A stretch of 64,000 nucleotides of DNA from the IMG/VR virus record IMGVR_UViG_3300046684_000188, positions 1 through 64,000 of that record, one strand, 5' to 3'. The translations under genes were made by a program, and so were the position numbers. How positions within the stretch are numbered: the stretch's first letter is position 1; every line of letters starts with the position of its first letter. Shown in pieces: positions 24,565-33,279 of the stretch. Source of the stretch: a virus. The notes beneath the pieces were generated by a model that saw nothing but the letters and a program-made list of their open reading frames with translations, was not told where the DNA came from and did no database searches.

Positions 24565-24943
24565 GGTAGAACCGCTCTCCATCGACGAGCAGTGGCAGAG
24601 CGATGCGCGTAAGGACTTGGCCGAGCTATTCGCCCAGCTCCGCGAGTTTGGACCGAAGCTCAAGCCCCGCGGCGGCGGCATCACTCCGGACGACACCTGT
24701 GAGGCTGGATACCGGCGAGAGCCCATTGTGACGCCTCCGTTGCTCCCTGAGACGGTGCGTGGAGCGGCTTACATCGTCGGCTTTGGTGACTTCTACGCCG
24801 GTTTCGTCATCATGGCGCAGCATTCCGCAGTTGCCGGCCAAAACGACAACATGAACCGGGTGGATGCGGACGTAGAGCGTCGGTGGATGACAGCCTGGCG
24901 CGAGTCGAAGCTCTTGATTCAAGCGAAAGAGGCACGAGGATGA
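24284..24943 (+). CDS. Putative helicase-loader-like replication protein
   Basis: This 219-residue protein starts at ATG 24284, inside the previous ORF (GGAGCCA upstream). The first 100 residues are helical with LTLYALALSRLSPEACQRALARVV and FLPSPREILALAGE, a pattern of a phage family usually found right after the initiator and proposed to load or modulate the helicase. No AAA+ Walker motifs are present, so it is not a DnaC-type ATPase; a lambda P-like or DciA-like non-ATPase loader is the closest idea. The 281-base overlap with the upstream ORF is unusual. Confidence 0.55.
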   Translation: METVDNPELARIEAMLQRHWKNSKGDGHRANTAAVAEVAETVHPQRVITPAVLTLYALALSRLSPEACQRALARVVLEKRFLPSPREILALAGEVEPLSIDEQWQSDARKDLAELFAQLREFGPKLKPRGGGITPDDTCEAGYRREPIVTPPLLPETVRGAAYIVGFGDFYAGFVIMAQHSAVAGQNDNMNRVDADVERRWMTAWRESKLLIQAKEARG

Positions 24944-25230
24944 CGATTGCATACGAAGGTCAGGAGTGGAACGACAGGACGCCGCAGAAGCCCGCGGCGC
25001 GCGAGCATCACGACTGGTATAACGAGCTTCCCCTCACGATCAAGCCGGAAAACATCTGGGTAGGCGTCAACGTGGATGCCAGGTTCTCGAGGGGTCAGCT
25101 TTCCTACTTCGAATGCCCTTATTGCTCCGCTTTGGTCCGGGAGCCCCGCCTTCACCTCGAGCACAGCCCGCGGTGCTTGCAGGACATAACCAGCCTGGGC
25201 GATCTATTTGAAGAAGTGACAGGAGGCTGA
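24940..25230 (+). CDS. Small zinc-finger protein
   Basis: This 96-residue protein starts at ATG 24940, coupled to the preceding stop (ATGA), with AAAGAGG in front; longer in-frame starts lie within the previous gene. The second half contains CPYC-x11-H-x4-C (CPYCSALVREPRLHLEHSPRC), a C2HC zinc finger. The N-terminal half is acidic and aromatic. No family recognised. Confidence 0.7.
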   Translation: MTIAYEGQEWNDRTPQKPAAREHHDWYNELPLTIKPENIWVGVNVDARFSRGQLSYFECPYCSALVREPRLHLEHSPRCLQDITSLGDLFEEVTGG

Positions 25231-25236
25231 ACGCCA

Positions 25237-25551
25237 ATGGAGCCCTATTCCAACCCCATCGTCCTCAAGATCCACAACGGCACGCCGCGCTCAGACGTCA
25301 ATCTATGCCGCACCTGCCGTTACGCGCACTCCTACCAGACGCAGACCGGCCGAGAAGAGGTTCGCTGCAACTCGGACAGGCCATTCATCGTTCAAGACTC
25401 GGTGACGCGCTGCAGCCGGTACTACGACCGCACCAAGCCAGCTCTCCATGAGATGAGTGAGATTGCATGGACCCTTGAGACCAGCAAAGGGCGCGTGCTC
25501 GGCTTCAAACCACCCAGCAAGAAGGCAGATGACACCCCAGGAGGGTACTGA
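25237..25551 (+). CDS. Small four-cysteine zinc protein
   Basis: This 104-residue protein starts at ATG 25237 with AGGAGG upstream. Residues 24-60 contain CRTCRYA, then VRCN and VTRCSRYYDRT, a four-cysteine cluster common to a small phage family. The C-terminal half (EIAWTLETSKGRVLGFKPP) is short and basic. Function unknown. Confidence 0.7.
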   Translation: MEPYSNPIVLKIHNGTPRSDVNLCRTCRYAHSYQTQTGREEVRCNSDRPFIVQDSVTRCSRYYDRTKPALHEMSEIAWTLETSKGRVLGFKPPSKKADDTPGGY

Positions 25552-25552
25552 A

Positions 25553-25795
25553 ATGGCGACCGTTCGCAATGACGTCAAGGTAGTGCTCAGAGTGCGGGAG
25601 CAGTACGGAATGCGCAAAATCATCGACAGACCGCTCGATATAAGGCCCGTAGAGCGATCCGGAGGGGAGCGGACGACCCTACATACCTTGGTTTTGGTCG
25701 TTAGTCTGCTCTTGCTAGGTTTGTCTACCGGTTACAAGATAGGGCGCGATCTGGCGCTTCTCGACGTCTGCGGAGAGACACTATGTGGCAAATGA
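25553..25795 (+). CDS. Small single-span membrane protein
   Basis: This 80-residue protein starts at ATG 25553 (AGGAGG eight bases upstream). The first half is basic and soluble, and residues about 49-63 are strongly hydrophobic (LHTLVLVVSLLLLGLS). It overlaps the start of the next, exported, protein by 13 bases, so the two may work together at the inner membrane. Confidence 0.65.
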   Translation: MATVRNDVKVVLRVREQYGMRKIIDRPLDIRPVERSGGERTTLHTLVLVVSLLLLGLSTGYKIGRDLALLDVCGETLCGK

Positions 25796-26829
25796 TCTGG
25801 CGGGTTGGAGTGTTCAAGGTATGTCTTTGTGTCGCCATCCTGATATTGGCGATAGCTGTAGCGTTCGGCCAGGACACCCCGCGCTACTACGACCAGAACG
25901 ACCTTTGGTTGCACGGTGGAAGGCTCGGCGGCGGCAACTCCGAGGTTCAGGATGCTCCTCCGCGCTCTTTCGAGGGAGTCTACGGGACGAATCGCTTCCG
26001 CTCTATCCCGGCTGAGTTTGCTCCTTGGCGTCTTGAGGACGAGCTTACGATGTGGATCGAGCAGCAGCACTATGACTGGTTGCGGTCGCTAGGCTTTGTC
26101 GAGTCTTCAGTCTGGCCCTCCGCTAAGACGGAGAAGCAGGAAGGCTCCTTCTTCTGGGGATGCCTTTCGGGATATGTCAATGACTACGAAACGGGAAAAT
26201 GTGTCCTGCAGCAGTCAACCGACGTCTTCGATATCAACCCCTACGTTGCTCCGGACCCACCGAAGAACGCTCGGGAGTACGCTCTCGGCATCTTCAAGTC
26301 CTATCGCGAGCACCAAGCGAAGCAGTATCCGGACGCGGAGAGCGGGTGGAAAGGGTATATGACCTCCTACACCTTCACCATGGGAGGCACCGTCCAGAAG
26401 TTCAGCGTCGACCTCGACGGTCACATCGACCTAGAGAACATCACCATGGAAGATGCTCTGCTCTCGATGCTGGCGATCAAGGCTCAGGAATCATTGGACT
26501 GGGAACGCGAATGGGACGCCCGGCGAGAGCGTATGAAGAAGGAAGACGAGGAGCGGCAGAAGAAGAAGCAGCAGAAGGAGGAGAGGCTACGCAAGGCCAA
26601 GGCCCGAGCGAAGCAGGTCATGGAGTACTGCAACGCTTCGTACAAGGCCAATCCTAACTATCTGGACCCGGCATGCGTCGGTCTGCATCCTGCCTACCGG
26701 CAGGAATATTGCGACCTCATCACGAAGAACGGGTTCAAGGATGATAACGCTTGCGTCCCCGTCTGGACCTACGACAAGGCGGGCAATATGACGAAGCTCT
26801 GGATACAGCCCGGGGGAACAAAAAGGTAA
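25783..26829 (+). CDS. Exported hypothetical protein with a coiled coil
   Basis: This 348-residue protein has a clear Sec signal peptide (residues 1-29, KVCLCVAILILAIAVAFGQ). The mature part has an aromatic-rich domain (40-160), a segment with paired cysteines, a highly charged Lys/Glu/Arg coiled coil (about 235-280), and a Cys/Tyr-rich C-terminus. It should act in the periplasm or at the cell surface. No enzyme motif is visible. It closes the replication/early rightward run and is followed by a promoter. Confidence 0.65.
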   Translation: MWQMIWRVGVFKVCLCVAILILAIAVAFGQDTPRYYDQNDLWLHGGRLGGGNSEVQDAPPRSFEGVYGTNRFRSIPAEFAPWRLEDELTMWIEQQHYDWLRSLGFVESSVWPSAKTEKQEGSFFWGCLSGYVNDYETGKCVLQQSTDVFDINPYVAPDPPKNAREYALGIFKSYREHQAKQYPDAESGWKGYMTSYTFTMGGTVQKFSVDLDGHIDLENITMEDALLSMLAIKAQESLDWEREWDARRERMKKEDEERQKKKQQKEERLRKAKARAKQVMEYCNASYKANPNYLDPACVGLHPAYRQEYCDLITKNGFKDDNACVPVWTYDKAGNMTKLWIQPGGTKR

Positions 26830-26853
26830 CCAGCCGTATTCCCTGCATGACAT

Positions 26854-26874
26854 TTGACGAGTAAAAGGTATTCT
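26854..26874 (+). promoter_or_regulatory. TATTCT-type promoter before the first fibre-like gene
   Basis: AAAAGGTATTCTCTCCTGCG, with TATTCT at 26869-26874, matches the repeated element; TTTGACG lies just upstream and an ATGACA hexamer sits 16 bases before TATTCT. The leader downstream holds an ATG-start mini-ORF of seven codons (26896-26919) whose TGA overlaps the next gene's ATG. Confidence 0.55.
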
Positions 26875-26915
26875 CTCCTGCGTTTCTAGCCCCTCATGGA
26901 GGCTCAACGCTCGGC

Positions 26916-28679
26916 ATGAATCCCCTACTCGGTGTCTTTCTCGCGCTCTGGATGCAGTTAGCTATTGGAACCCCGATAGCTGGGTACTACAGTCCCTCGG
27001 GATCTGGAACCGATTGGACGCCACTTGTGGGCTCAGGATCGACCGGCCAGCTTGCCTACACCCCATCGAAGGAGCTGCTTTACGCATGGAATGGCTCCGC
27101 CTGGGTTCCTTTTACCAACAGCGGCGGAGGCGGCGGCGGGATGGTTTATCCGGGAGCTGGCGTCCCCGTCTCGACCGGAGCAGCTTGGGGAACCTCGATA
27201 ACGCAGTCCAATATTCCGCTGATAAATGCTCCGCAGAACAGTTTCACCGGAGCGATTCTCGTTCAGGGTCCAGCGACCACAGCTCCCACAGCCGGGAGCG
27301 GCGGCACCGTACTCGATTGGCTCACTGCCGACCAGGCGGCACGCTTCTTTGCCTTCGGAGTCGACAACTCCACCAATGGCAACCTTGAATTCATCTCTCT
27401 TCGTCTGAATAGTTCCAACCTTCGCTACGTCGCCAATTACGTCCAGTCCGCGAATACGTGGGGATATCTCTGCTCCGCTCCTAACAACCTTGGAACCTGC
27501 GTAGCTTCGATCACGCCGACTGGATTCTCGGGTGCAGGAGGCTCTATCACCGCCTTGAATGCAGCCAACTTCTCAACTGGAACCTTGGCGCAGGCCCGCG
27601 GCGGCACAGGTGTCTCGAACACGGCAACCCTCACCCTCGGGACCACAAACCAGAATTGGGCGACCTTGGGAACCGGCATCGTGAAGAATACGACCACGAC
27701 CGGCGCTCTCTCGGTTGCTATCGCTGCAGACTTTCCTACTCTCAACCAGAACACGACCGGCACCGCGGCAGGGCTTACCGGATGCACACCATCGACGGCG
27801 GGCTCGGTCTGCTACTGGAACGGAACCCAGTGGGTCACCCTGGCAGGGAACGCGAGCGGCACCCAGTTCCTTCAGGAGACCAGCTCGGGCGTTCCATCAT
27901 GGGCGACTGTATCGGGCTCTGGCACGGTCAACTCCGGGACAGCGAATCAATTCGCTTACTACGCATCGAGCGGGACAGCCGTATCGAGCAATCCGCGGTT
28001 GAGCGACGATGCGACCACACTTAGCTACTCGGGATCTGGCGGAATCGCTTCTGCAGGCGACGGTGTCCATCCGGGCGTGCTTCAGCTTGTCGGCAACACA
28101 ACCGTTCCTACGTTGGTAGCGAACAACTTCCATATCATCGGCCCGGCTCTGGCCTCCTTTACGGGCTATGGCTGGCAGATGCCGAGCACGACCACGGCGG
28201 GAATCGTCCATATCGCCTCGCCTACGTCGAACATCTCGCAAGTGACCATCAGCGCGATCGTTGGTGCAGATATGGCCAACAATACAGTAACGGCGACCCA
28301 GCTTGCTGCGCAGTACAGCAAAGGCTCATGCACCGAGGCTTGGGGAGGAAGCGGAACATCCTTCGCGCTCACCTCGGGCGATGACGCAGTCTCTAACAAC
28401 ACCTGCTACAACGATTCAGGCGTGACGCGGACGATTACTGCGGTCAAATGCAGAAGCAGCGTAGGTTCGAACACCACAACCGTCAATCCGACCATGGGAA
28501 GCGCGGGAACGGGAACGACGATCCTCTCGGGCGCGCTAACTTGCGGTAGCTCCTACGCCTACAGCTCCAGCGGAACCGTCTCCAGTGCGAGCTGGACGAC
28601 CGGAACCGGCATCACGCCAGCCATGGGCGGAACCCTTACCGGAACCTCTATCGCCATGATTGTGGAGTACACCTACTGA
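26916..28679 (+). CDS. Tail-fibre-like protein with a Sec signal peptide
   Basis: This 587-residue protein begins MNPLLGVFLALWMQLAIGTPIA, a convincing signal peptide. The mature part is Gly/Ser/Thr/Asn-rich, with fibre-like signatures: YPGAGVPVSTGAAWGTS, AQARGGTGVSNTAT (the GGTG motif of phage fibres) and TPSTAGSVCYWNGTQWVTLAG. Several cysteine pairs near the C-terminus suggest oxidative folding outside the cytoplasm. It could be a receptor-binding fibre or a surface-displayed adhesin, since an exported fibre cannot join an intracellular virion by the usual route. GGAGG lies 13 bases before the ATG, longer than usual. Confidence 0.7.
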   Translation: MNPLLGVFLALWMQLAIGTPIAGYYSPSGSGTDWTPLVGSGSTGQLAYTPSKELLYAWNGSAWVPFTNSGGGGGGMVYPGAGVPVSTGAAWGTSITQSNIPLINAPQNSFTGAILVQGPATTAPTAGSGGTVLDWLTADQAARFFAFGVDNSTNGNLEFISLRLNSSNLRYVANYVQSANTWGYLCSAPNNLGTCVASITPTGFSGAGGSITALNAANFSTGTLAQARGGTGVSNTATLTLGTTNQNWATLGTGIVKNTTTTGALSVAIAADFPTLNQNTTGTAAGLTGCTPSTAGSVCYWNGTQWVTLAGNASGTQFLQETSSGVPSWATVSGSGTVNSGTANQFAYYASSGTAVSSNPRLSDDATTLSYSGSGGIASAGDGVHPGVLQLVGNTTVPTLVANNFHIIGPALASFTGYGWQMPSTTTAGIVHIASPTSNISQVTISAIVGADMANNTVTATQLAAQYSKGSCTEAWGGSGTSFALTSGDDAVSNNTCYNDSGVTRTITAVKCRSSVGSNTTTVNPTMGSAGTGTTILSGALTCGSSYAYSSSGTVSSASWTTGTGITPAMGGTLTGTSIAMIVEYTY

Positions 28680-29428
28680 TGAGAGCCTTGGCGTTCGTCC
28701 TACTCATGCTGCTGTCGACTTGGCCGATTGGCGGGCAAGAAATCATCTATGCGCGACGAAAGCCACCAGCAGGCGGAGGAGGTTCTCTATTCACCCAGGG
28801 AAAGATATGTAACTCCACCACCGGCACAACCTCAACCTGCACATACAACTCGAGTGTGACGGCAAACCATACCCTCGTACTTATCGCGCGATGGGATGAT
28901 TCAACAGCTAAAACCGTTTCCACTGTCGTCAACAGCGCGGGAGGCAACTGTGTCGCCTCTGGGACAACAGCGTGGACCCAGATAAGAGCTAAGACGTTCA
29001 ACACCCCAGCCAACCCGCAAGCGATGCAGAGCTGGTATTGCGAGCCAGCCTCAACCGGGACGCTCACAGTCTCCATGACCTCCTCTGGAACGCAATCGTT
29101 TCTGGATATGAATATCTCGGAGTTCAACTTCAACCCCTCGGCAATTGATACAAGCAATTCGGCGGTTGCCAATGGATCGACAACTCCATGCGCCTCGGGA
29201 GCAGGATCGACGCTTACCGCTACCGGAGACTTAGTTATAGGTTGGTGTGGCATGTGGAACAACACAACAGCTTGGGCGAACGTAGGGAGCTACATTTACG
29301 ACTCGGCTGGAAGCGCCCCGGAGCAGGGTCTTTTCGATTACACCTCTGCGGGAACCACAGCCCCCAGTTTTTCCTATGCGGTAACCGCAGATTCTTGGAC
29401 CTCGATGACAGTGGCCTTCAAACCATGA
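28679..29428 (+). CDS. Exported beta-rich adhesin-like protein
   Basis: This 249-residue protein starts at ATG 28679, overlapping the upstream TGA. The signal peptide (MRALAFVLLMLLSTWPIGGQ) is followed by a Gly-rich linker and one beta-sandwich-like domain with regularly spaced Cys, Ser and Thr (NHTLVLIARWDD, GTLTVSMTSSGTQSFLDMNISEFN, SWTSMTVAFKP). This repeat style is familiar from secreted proteins of soil bacteria such as Acidobacteriota, suggesting acquisition from a host. Role unknown. Confidence 0.65.
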   Translation: MRALAFVLLMLLSTWPIGGQEIIYARRKPPAGGGGSLFTQGKICNSTTGTTSTCTYNSSVTANHTLVLIARWDDSTAKTVSTVVNSAGGNCVASGTTAWTQIRAKTFNTPANPQAMQSWYCEPASTGTLTVSMTSSGTQSFLDMNISEFNFNPSAIDTSNSAVANGSTTPCASGAGSTLTATGDLVIGWCGMWNNTTAWANVGSYIYDSAGSAPEQGLFDYTSAGTTAPSFSYAVTADSWTSMTVAFKP

Positions 29429-31122
29429 ATAAACTCTTCCTATTCTTCATCGTCTCTCTGCTGACAGCTCCTCTTCAAGCAGCCTGCCATGTGGTCACCG
29501 TTGCGGGATCTGGATCACACACCGGAGCAGACTGGAACAACGCTTTCACTGGGATACCCGCAACCCTCGTCCGCGGAGACATTTACTACCTCGCCGACGG
29601 AACCTACGGGAGCTACACCTTCAACCAGGCAGGAACGACCGCGACCGAGATTCGCAAGGCTCAGACTTACGACAACTGCACATCGACGGGCTGGAACGCG
29701 GCGACCATGGGCTCGGCTCAGGCTGTATTCGCCACAAACCGGATGTTCTCTATCCTGAGTGCCGGTCTCATCATCAACGGGAACGGCCAGCAGACGGCGC
29801 AGGGATGCGGCGGCGCGGTAGGATCATCGCCAACGGCGGCGCTCACGACCCCCACGGACTGCGGGATCAAGATCGACAACTCCTCCGGAGGCGGGACAGA
29901 CGGCATCAGCGATGGTGGCAACGCCGTAAACTTCACTATCAAATACGTCGAGTATCTCGGCGGGGGTAACGCCACTACGGAGAACTACCTGATTCGAGCG
30001 GATAACAGCCCGGGCGCCACGCTGCAGCATATGTACATTCACCGCTTTGGCGCGGTCTGCGTCGTGGTCGGTGGGACCAGCAACTTCACGTTCACCGACA
30101 ATTACATCTTCCGGAATCAGGTGACGCTGGGAGGAAGCCCATCGCACGGTCAATGCTTGGAGAGCTTTGGCGACAGCGGCAACATGATCGTAGCGCGCAA
30201 CGTCTTCCGCGACCTCTCAGGTACGGCCATCATCATGGCATGGGTTGGCGGCGGCGGGACCGAAGCGGGCCCATACAAGTATTACGACAACATCATTTGG
30301 AACACTCCCGGCTACACGCCTCCATTCCCGGCGGCAAACGGGCTCCTAGCCTGTATCAACGGCTTCGTGTGCAACAACGTCACAATGAGCCAAAACACCA
30401 TTGCGCTCATGCCATCGGGCGCGCAAACGGGGATCGACAGCGAGACGGGTGGCACGTTCACCGTCCAGAACAACATCTGGTACAGCGATGCGGTCATTGG
30501 AGACTTGATAACAGCCGGTACGCTCACCTCAAACCGGAATTCCTACCTGGCATCGGGCGCGTCGTGCCCCTCTGGAACATCGAACGTCTGCGATAACGCT
30601 TCCGCAAACCCTTTCACGGCATCCTCGACGGGGGATTTCACCCTCGCAAGCGATGCGGCCAACTGGAACAATCGCATATCCCTCGCCTCTCCCTTCGATC
30701 TAGACGCGGTGGGAACTACCTTCACCACCGACCGCGGAGCGTTTCAGTTCGTCTCAGGCTCCCCAGTAGCGCCTACCGTCACATCGACTGCAGCCTCGAG
30801 TATCACCACGACGACGGCGAGCGCAGGAGGAAACGTCACATCGGATGGTGGAGCGTCGGTCACCTCGCGCGGTACATGCTACGCGACGACTTCGAACCCA
30901 ACGACGCCCTGTACCAGCGATGGAACAGGAACCGGCATCTTCAGCTCCTCGCTTACCGGGCTGTCTTCGGCTACGCTCTATCACATCCGGGCATTTGCCA
31001 CGAATAGCGTAGGAACGAGTTACGGGTCCGATCTAACCTTTACAACAAGTTCCCCAGCTCCGCCGACCGCGTCGACGACTGGGAAAGGGTTTCGCTTGGC
31101 ACCTGGCGCACAGGTGCGATAA
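29425..31122 (+). CDS. Exported right-handed beta-helix protein with an FN3-like C-terminal domain
   Basis: This 565-residue protein starts at MNKLFLFFIVSLLTAPLQAA (ATG overlaps the upstream TGA); the signal peptide ends near residue 20. Residues 25-440 look like a parallel beta-helix of the pectate-lyase/tailspike kind (VRGDIYYLADGTYGSYTF, NFTFTDNYIFRNQV, IVARNVFRDLSGTAIIM, NNVTMSQNTIALM). A fibronectin-III-like domain follows (VAPTVTSTAASSITTTTASA to SYGSDLTFTTSS). Such folds often cleave surface polysaccharides, but catalytic residues cannot be assigned by eye. A depolymerase role is a reasonable guess. Confidence 0.7.
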   Translation: MNKLFLFFIVSLLTAPLQAACHVVTVAGSGSHTGADWNNAFTGIPATLVRGDIYYLADGTYGSYTFNQAGTTATEIRKAQTYDNCTSTGWNAATMGSAQAVFATNRMFSILSAGLIINGNGQQTAQGCGGAVGSSPTAALTTPTDCGIKIDNSSGGGTDGISDGGNAVNFTIKYVEYLGGGNATTENYLIRADNSPGATLQHMYIHRFGAVCVVVGGTSNFTFTDNYIFRNQVTLGGSPSHGQCLESFGDSGNMIVARNVFRDLSGTAIIMAWVGGGGTEAGPYKYYDNIIWNTPGYTPPFPAANGLLACINGFVCNNVTMSQNTIALMPSGAQTGIDSETGGTFTVQNNIWYSDAVIGDLITAGTLTSNRNSYLASGASCPSGTSNVCDNASANPFTASSTGDFTLASDAANWNNRISLASPFDLDAVGTTFTTDRGAFQFVSGSPVAPTVTSTAASSITTTTASAGGNVTSDGGASVTSRGTCYATTSNPTTPCTSDGTGTGIFSSSLTGLSSATLYHIRAFATNSVGTSYGSDLTFTTSSPAPPTASTTGKGFRLAPGAQVR

Positions 31123-31134
31123 AAGGAGGATGGA

Positions 31135-31338
31135 ATGCCCGTTTTACCCGGAGTCAGCAGAGAAATCGTATCGAAGAACATCTCCGAGTTTCATACCGGC
31201 AAGACCTACGCGGCGACAAAAGCCAAGTTCGGCAAGGCTAGAGCGGACAAACAGGCTGTAGCTGTTGCACTTTCTTCTAAGAGGAAAAGCCAATCTGGGG
31301 ATAGAATGGGCGCGTCCCATATCTTCAGGAGGCGCTAA
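31135..31338 (+). CDS. Small DUF6496-like protein
   Basis: This 67-residue basic protein starts at ATG 31135 with AAAGGAGGATGGA upstream. The segment SREIVSKNISEFHTGKTY then ADKQAVAVALSSKRK matches the compact KNI...QAVAIALS pattern of small phage and bacterial proteins often labelled DUF6496. Function unknown. The last 15 residues look like a later extension. Confidence 0.65.
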   Translation: MPVLPGVSREIVSKNISEFHTGKTYAATKAKFGKARADKQAVAVALSSKRKSQSGDRMGASHIFRRR

Positions 31339-31581
31339 GTGCTCGACGATCCAGCAGTACCAGACGACATATACGCCTACAACGAGATGCTTTTGGGACT
31401 AGCACAGTCTTTATCAGGAGCCGACCCATGCGTATTTGGAAAGTCACCGCAATTGCCGGAGCACTCGCGTACTGCCTCGGGAGTGGAATGGTACGAGCGC
31501 AAAGCCTACCCCAGCCAGCCCACGCCGAGCCCCGAAACCTCGTCGGATGGCAGTCCGTCCCAGCCTTCAAAGGATATCTAA
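31339..31581 (+). CDS. Small hypothetical protein
   Basis: This 80-residue ORF starts at GTG 31339 directly after the previous TAA, with AGGAGG six bases upstream, which supports real initiation. The first 30 residues (DDPAVPDDIYAYNEMLLGLAQSL) look protein-like. The rest overlaps the next gene in another frame and is Pro/Ser-rich, so the true product may be shorter in function. Confidence 0.4.
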   Translation: MLDDPAVPDDIYAYNEMLLGLAQSLSGADPCVFGKSPQLPEHSRTASGVEWYERKAYPSQPTPSPETSSDGSPSQPSKDI

Positions 31582-32540
31582 GCTTCCCCGAGGGTGGAAC
31601 CTACACCATTCCCGGCGATACTGTTGCCTACACGCTCAAGCCTCACGGCTGCATCGTGATGGATGGGAAGACGGGCATCTTCGTCCAGCAGCTTACCCGG
31701 CCTTTTCAGGTTGCGATGGTCTCAAACGCGACTCCTCCGGTCGTGACGCCGATCACCGTGATGAATACTCGGACCCTCGCCGCGGCTCTTCCAGACGGAA
31801 TCAAGGAAGATACCAAGGGCTGCAAGATGCCAACCACGGCATTCGGCGGCGCTCAGGCTCCCGTCGTAGCTCCCAACCGACGAAATCAGACTCCATCCGT
31901 CGACCATAGCCCGAATTGCCGCTCTCGGCGTAAAGATGACGCTAGCTTACGTCACTGGACCCGCAGAGAAGCAAATCATCCCCACAAGCGATTCGATAGC
32001 CGACCGCAAGATCATCCGGGACGTCATGCTGGACCCGGACGTGGTTGCTATCTACAACAAAGGACAATTGCAGTGCTTTGTCGTTTGGCCGGCGCACCTC
32101 GGTACTCCGGCATTTGCCTAGTAGGGACTCTCTGGTTTTCGGAGGAATCTCGGCCCTTGGACAATGAAGCATCACAACTAACTCCATATACGTTCTCGCG
32201 TTGGAGATGCCCTGAATGTGGCATCTTCGAGCGAGGGCATCGCACCATCGACGGTTTTCCAGCCCCTTTATGCCCGGTTTGCGGACGAGCGGCAGGGTTC
32301 ATGTGCGCCATCGAGGCGTATACGAAGCGGGATCTTCCTTTCTTTACGAAGCCACAACAGCCAAGTGAGCAATTTCTCGGCTCGATTGTCCACGTATCAG
32401 GCGGCAAGCAGCGAAACGGGAAGTCTACCGGGCGACCGAGGCTCGATAAGCCCGTCGAGACGCAACCCCGACCACCAGAACCTCGTCTCCCTGGCACGCC
32501 GCGCAAGAGGAGCAAGAGCAAAAAGAAGGTAGCAGCATGA
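31428..32540 (+). CDS. Exported protein fused in frame to a zinc-ribbon protein (composite ORF)
   Basis: This open frame of 370 residues seems to hold two genes. Residues 1-145 have a signal peptide (WKVTAIAGALAYCLGSGMVRAQ) and a beta-rich exported domain. Residues about 150-235 are Arg/His-rich and look like out-of-frame reading of a small protein in another frame (31936-32121). Residues 244-370 form a normal zinc-ribbon protein (CPEC...CPVCG) with a basic tail and a plausible own start at TTG 32157 behind GGAGG. Either a stop was lost between two genes or separate initiation occurs. A zinc ribbon on an exported chain would be odd, which favours separate products. Confidence 0.5.
   Translation: MRIWKVTAIAGALAYCLGSGMVRAQSLPQPAHAEPRNLVGWQSVPAFKGYLSFPEGGTYTIPGDTVAYTLKPHGCIVMDGKTGIFVQQLTRPFQVAMVSNATPPVVTPITVMNTRTLAAALPDGIKEDTKGCKMPTTAFGGAQAPVVAPNRRNQTPSVDHSPNCRSRRKDDASLRHWTRREANHPHKRFDSRPQDHPGRHAGPGRGCYLQQRTIAVLCRLAGAPRYSGICLVGTLWFSEESRPLDNEASQLTPYTFSRWRCPECGIFERGHRTIDGFPAPLCPVCGRAAGFMCAIEAYTKRDLPFFTKPQQPSEQFLGSIVHVSGGKQRNGKSTGRPRLDKPVETQPRPPEPRLPGTPRKRSKSKKKVAA
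31936..32121 (+). CDS. Possible small protein in an alternative frame
   Basis: This 61-residue frame (MTLAYVTGPAEKQIIPTSD, then VVAIYNKGQLQCFVVWPAHLGTPAF) reads like a folded alpha/beta protein, unlike the Arg-rich overlapping frame. Protein-like sequence continues upstream of the ATG to a stop at 31867, without another start codon and without a clear ribosome site. That hints at a frameshift relic joining it to the exported gene before it. Confidence 0.35.
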   Translation: MTLAYVTGPAEKQIIPTSDSIADRKIIRDVMLDPDVVAIYNKGQLQCFVVWPAHLGTPAFA

Positions 32541-32935
32541 TGCGAAGCAAAGAGCTAGACAACTACGAGACGCTATTGCCGAAGATGCACCCACTTGTCA
32601 TGTGCGCTATGGAGGAACGCCTCGCGCGCAGGATGAAGGGTGACGAGCGGCCTTGGCGTAGACGCATGGGAGTTCATCCATTTCTGCAAATGAAGCTCGA
32701 AGAAGCTTTCCTCTACACGGACGAGGAGTGCGACCGGCTCGCGCACGATATGGTCGTCTGGATGTTCCGCAACCAGATCAAAGAGGCTGTAGCAGTCGTC
32801 ACCTTCGCGGATTCGGTCATTCAGCGGAGCATGGAAGTGACCAAGCAGCTCACCGAGGAGCAACTCGCCCTAGTAAAGAATGAGTTAGCTAAGACGGAGA
32901 CCAAGATTCGCCGAACCTTCGGCGGTAGAGTGTAA
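32537..32935 (+). CDS. Hypothetical helical protein
   Basis: This 132-residue protein starts at ATG 32537, overlapping the previous stop. It is helical and charged (MHPLVMCAMEERLARRMKG, LEEAFLYTDEECDRLAHDMVVWMFRNQIKEAV) with an ending rich in Lys/Glu. No family recognised. Confidence 0.65.
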   Translation: MMRSKELDNYETLLPKMHPLVMCAMEERLARRMKGDERPWRRRMGVHPFLQMKLEEAFLYTDEECDRLAHDMVVWMFRNQIKEAVAVVTFADSVIQRSMEVTKQLTEEQLALVKNELAKTETKIRRTFGGRV

Positions 32936-32964
32936 TAACACGTAAATACAAGGAGCCTAAACCA

Positions 32965-33240
32965 GTGAACCCACAGACACCCGAGCACTTGAAGCCAAAA
33001 GAAGAGGACCAGCGCGGAACCCGCAAACTCATGCGCTGGCACTACAAGCCAGAGTTTCAAAAGCTCGAGAAGCCCACCAATCTGTTCGACGGATTTATCC
33101 GCTTCAGTGATCGTTCGCTCGTCGTCCACCGGGTAAGCGGAACGTTCTACCGGCCCGAGCTTATCAACGTCCCGGGCGCGAACCGCAGCGAGAAGAAGGC
33201 GTTTCTTCGTGCGCAGAAGCGTCTAGCACGAGTCTCGTAA
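32965..33240 (+). CDS. Small basic hypothetical protein
   Basis: This 91-residue protein starts at GTG 32965 with AAGGAG nine bases upstream. It is Lys/Arg-rich with FDGFIRFSDRSLVVHRVSGTFYRP in the middle and a basic tail. No family recognised. It ends just before a promoter. Confidence 0.65.
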   Translation: MNPQTPEHLKPKEEDQRGTRKLMRWHYKPEFQKLEKPTNLFDGFIRFSDRSLVVHRVSGTFYRPELINVPGANRSEKKAFLRAQKRLARVS

Positions 33241-33279
33241 CACACCAAAATCGGCAATAGCGGCTAAAAGCCAAAATGC

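Noticed and set aside
31290-31325. A further promoter copy near GGGATAGAATGGG
   Set aside because: It lacks TATTCT in the right orientation and lies inside a coding sequence.
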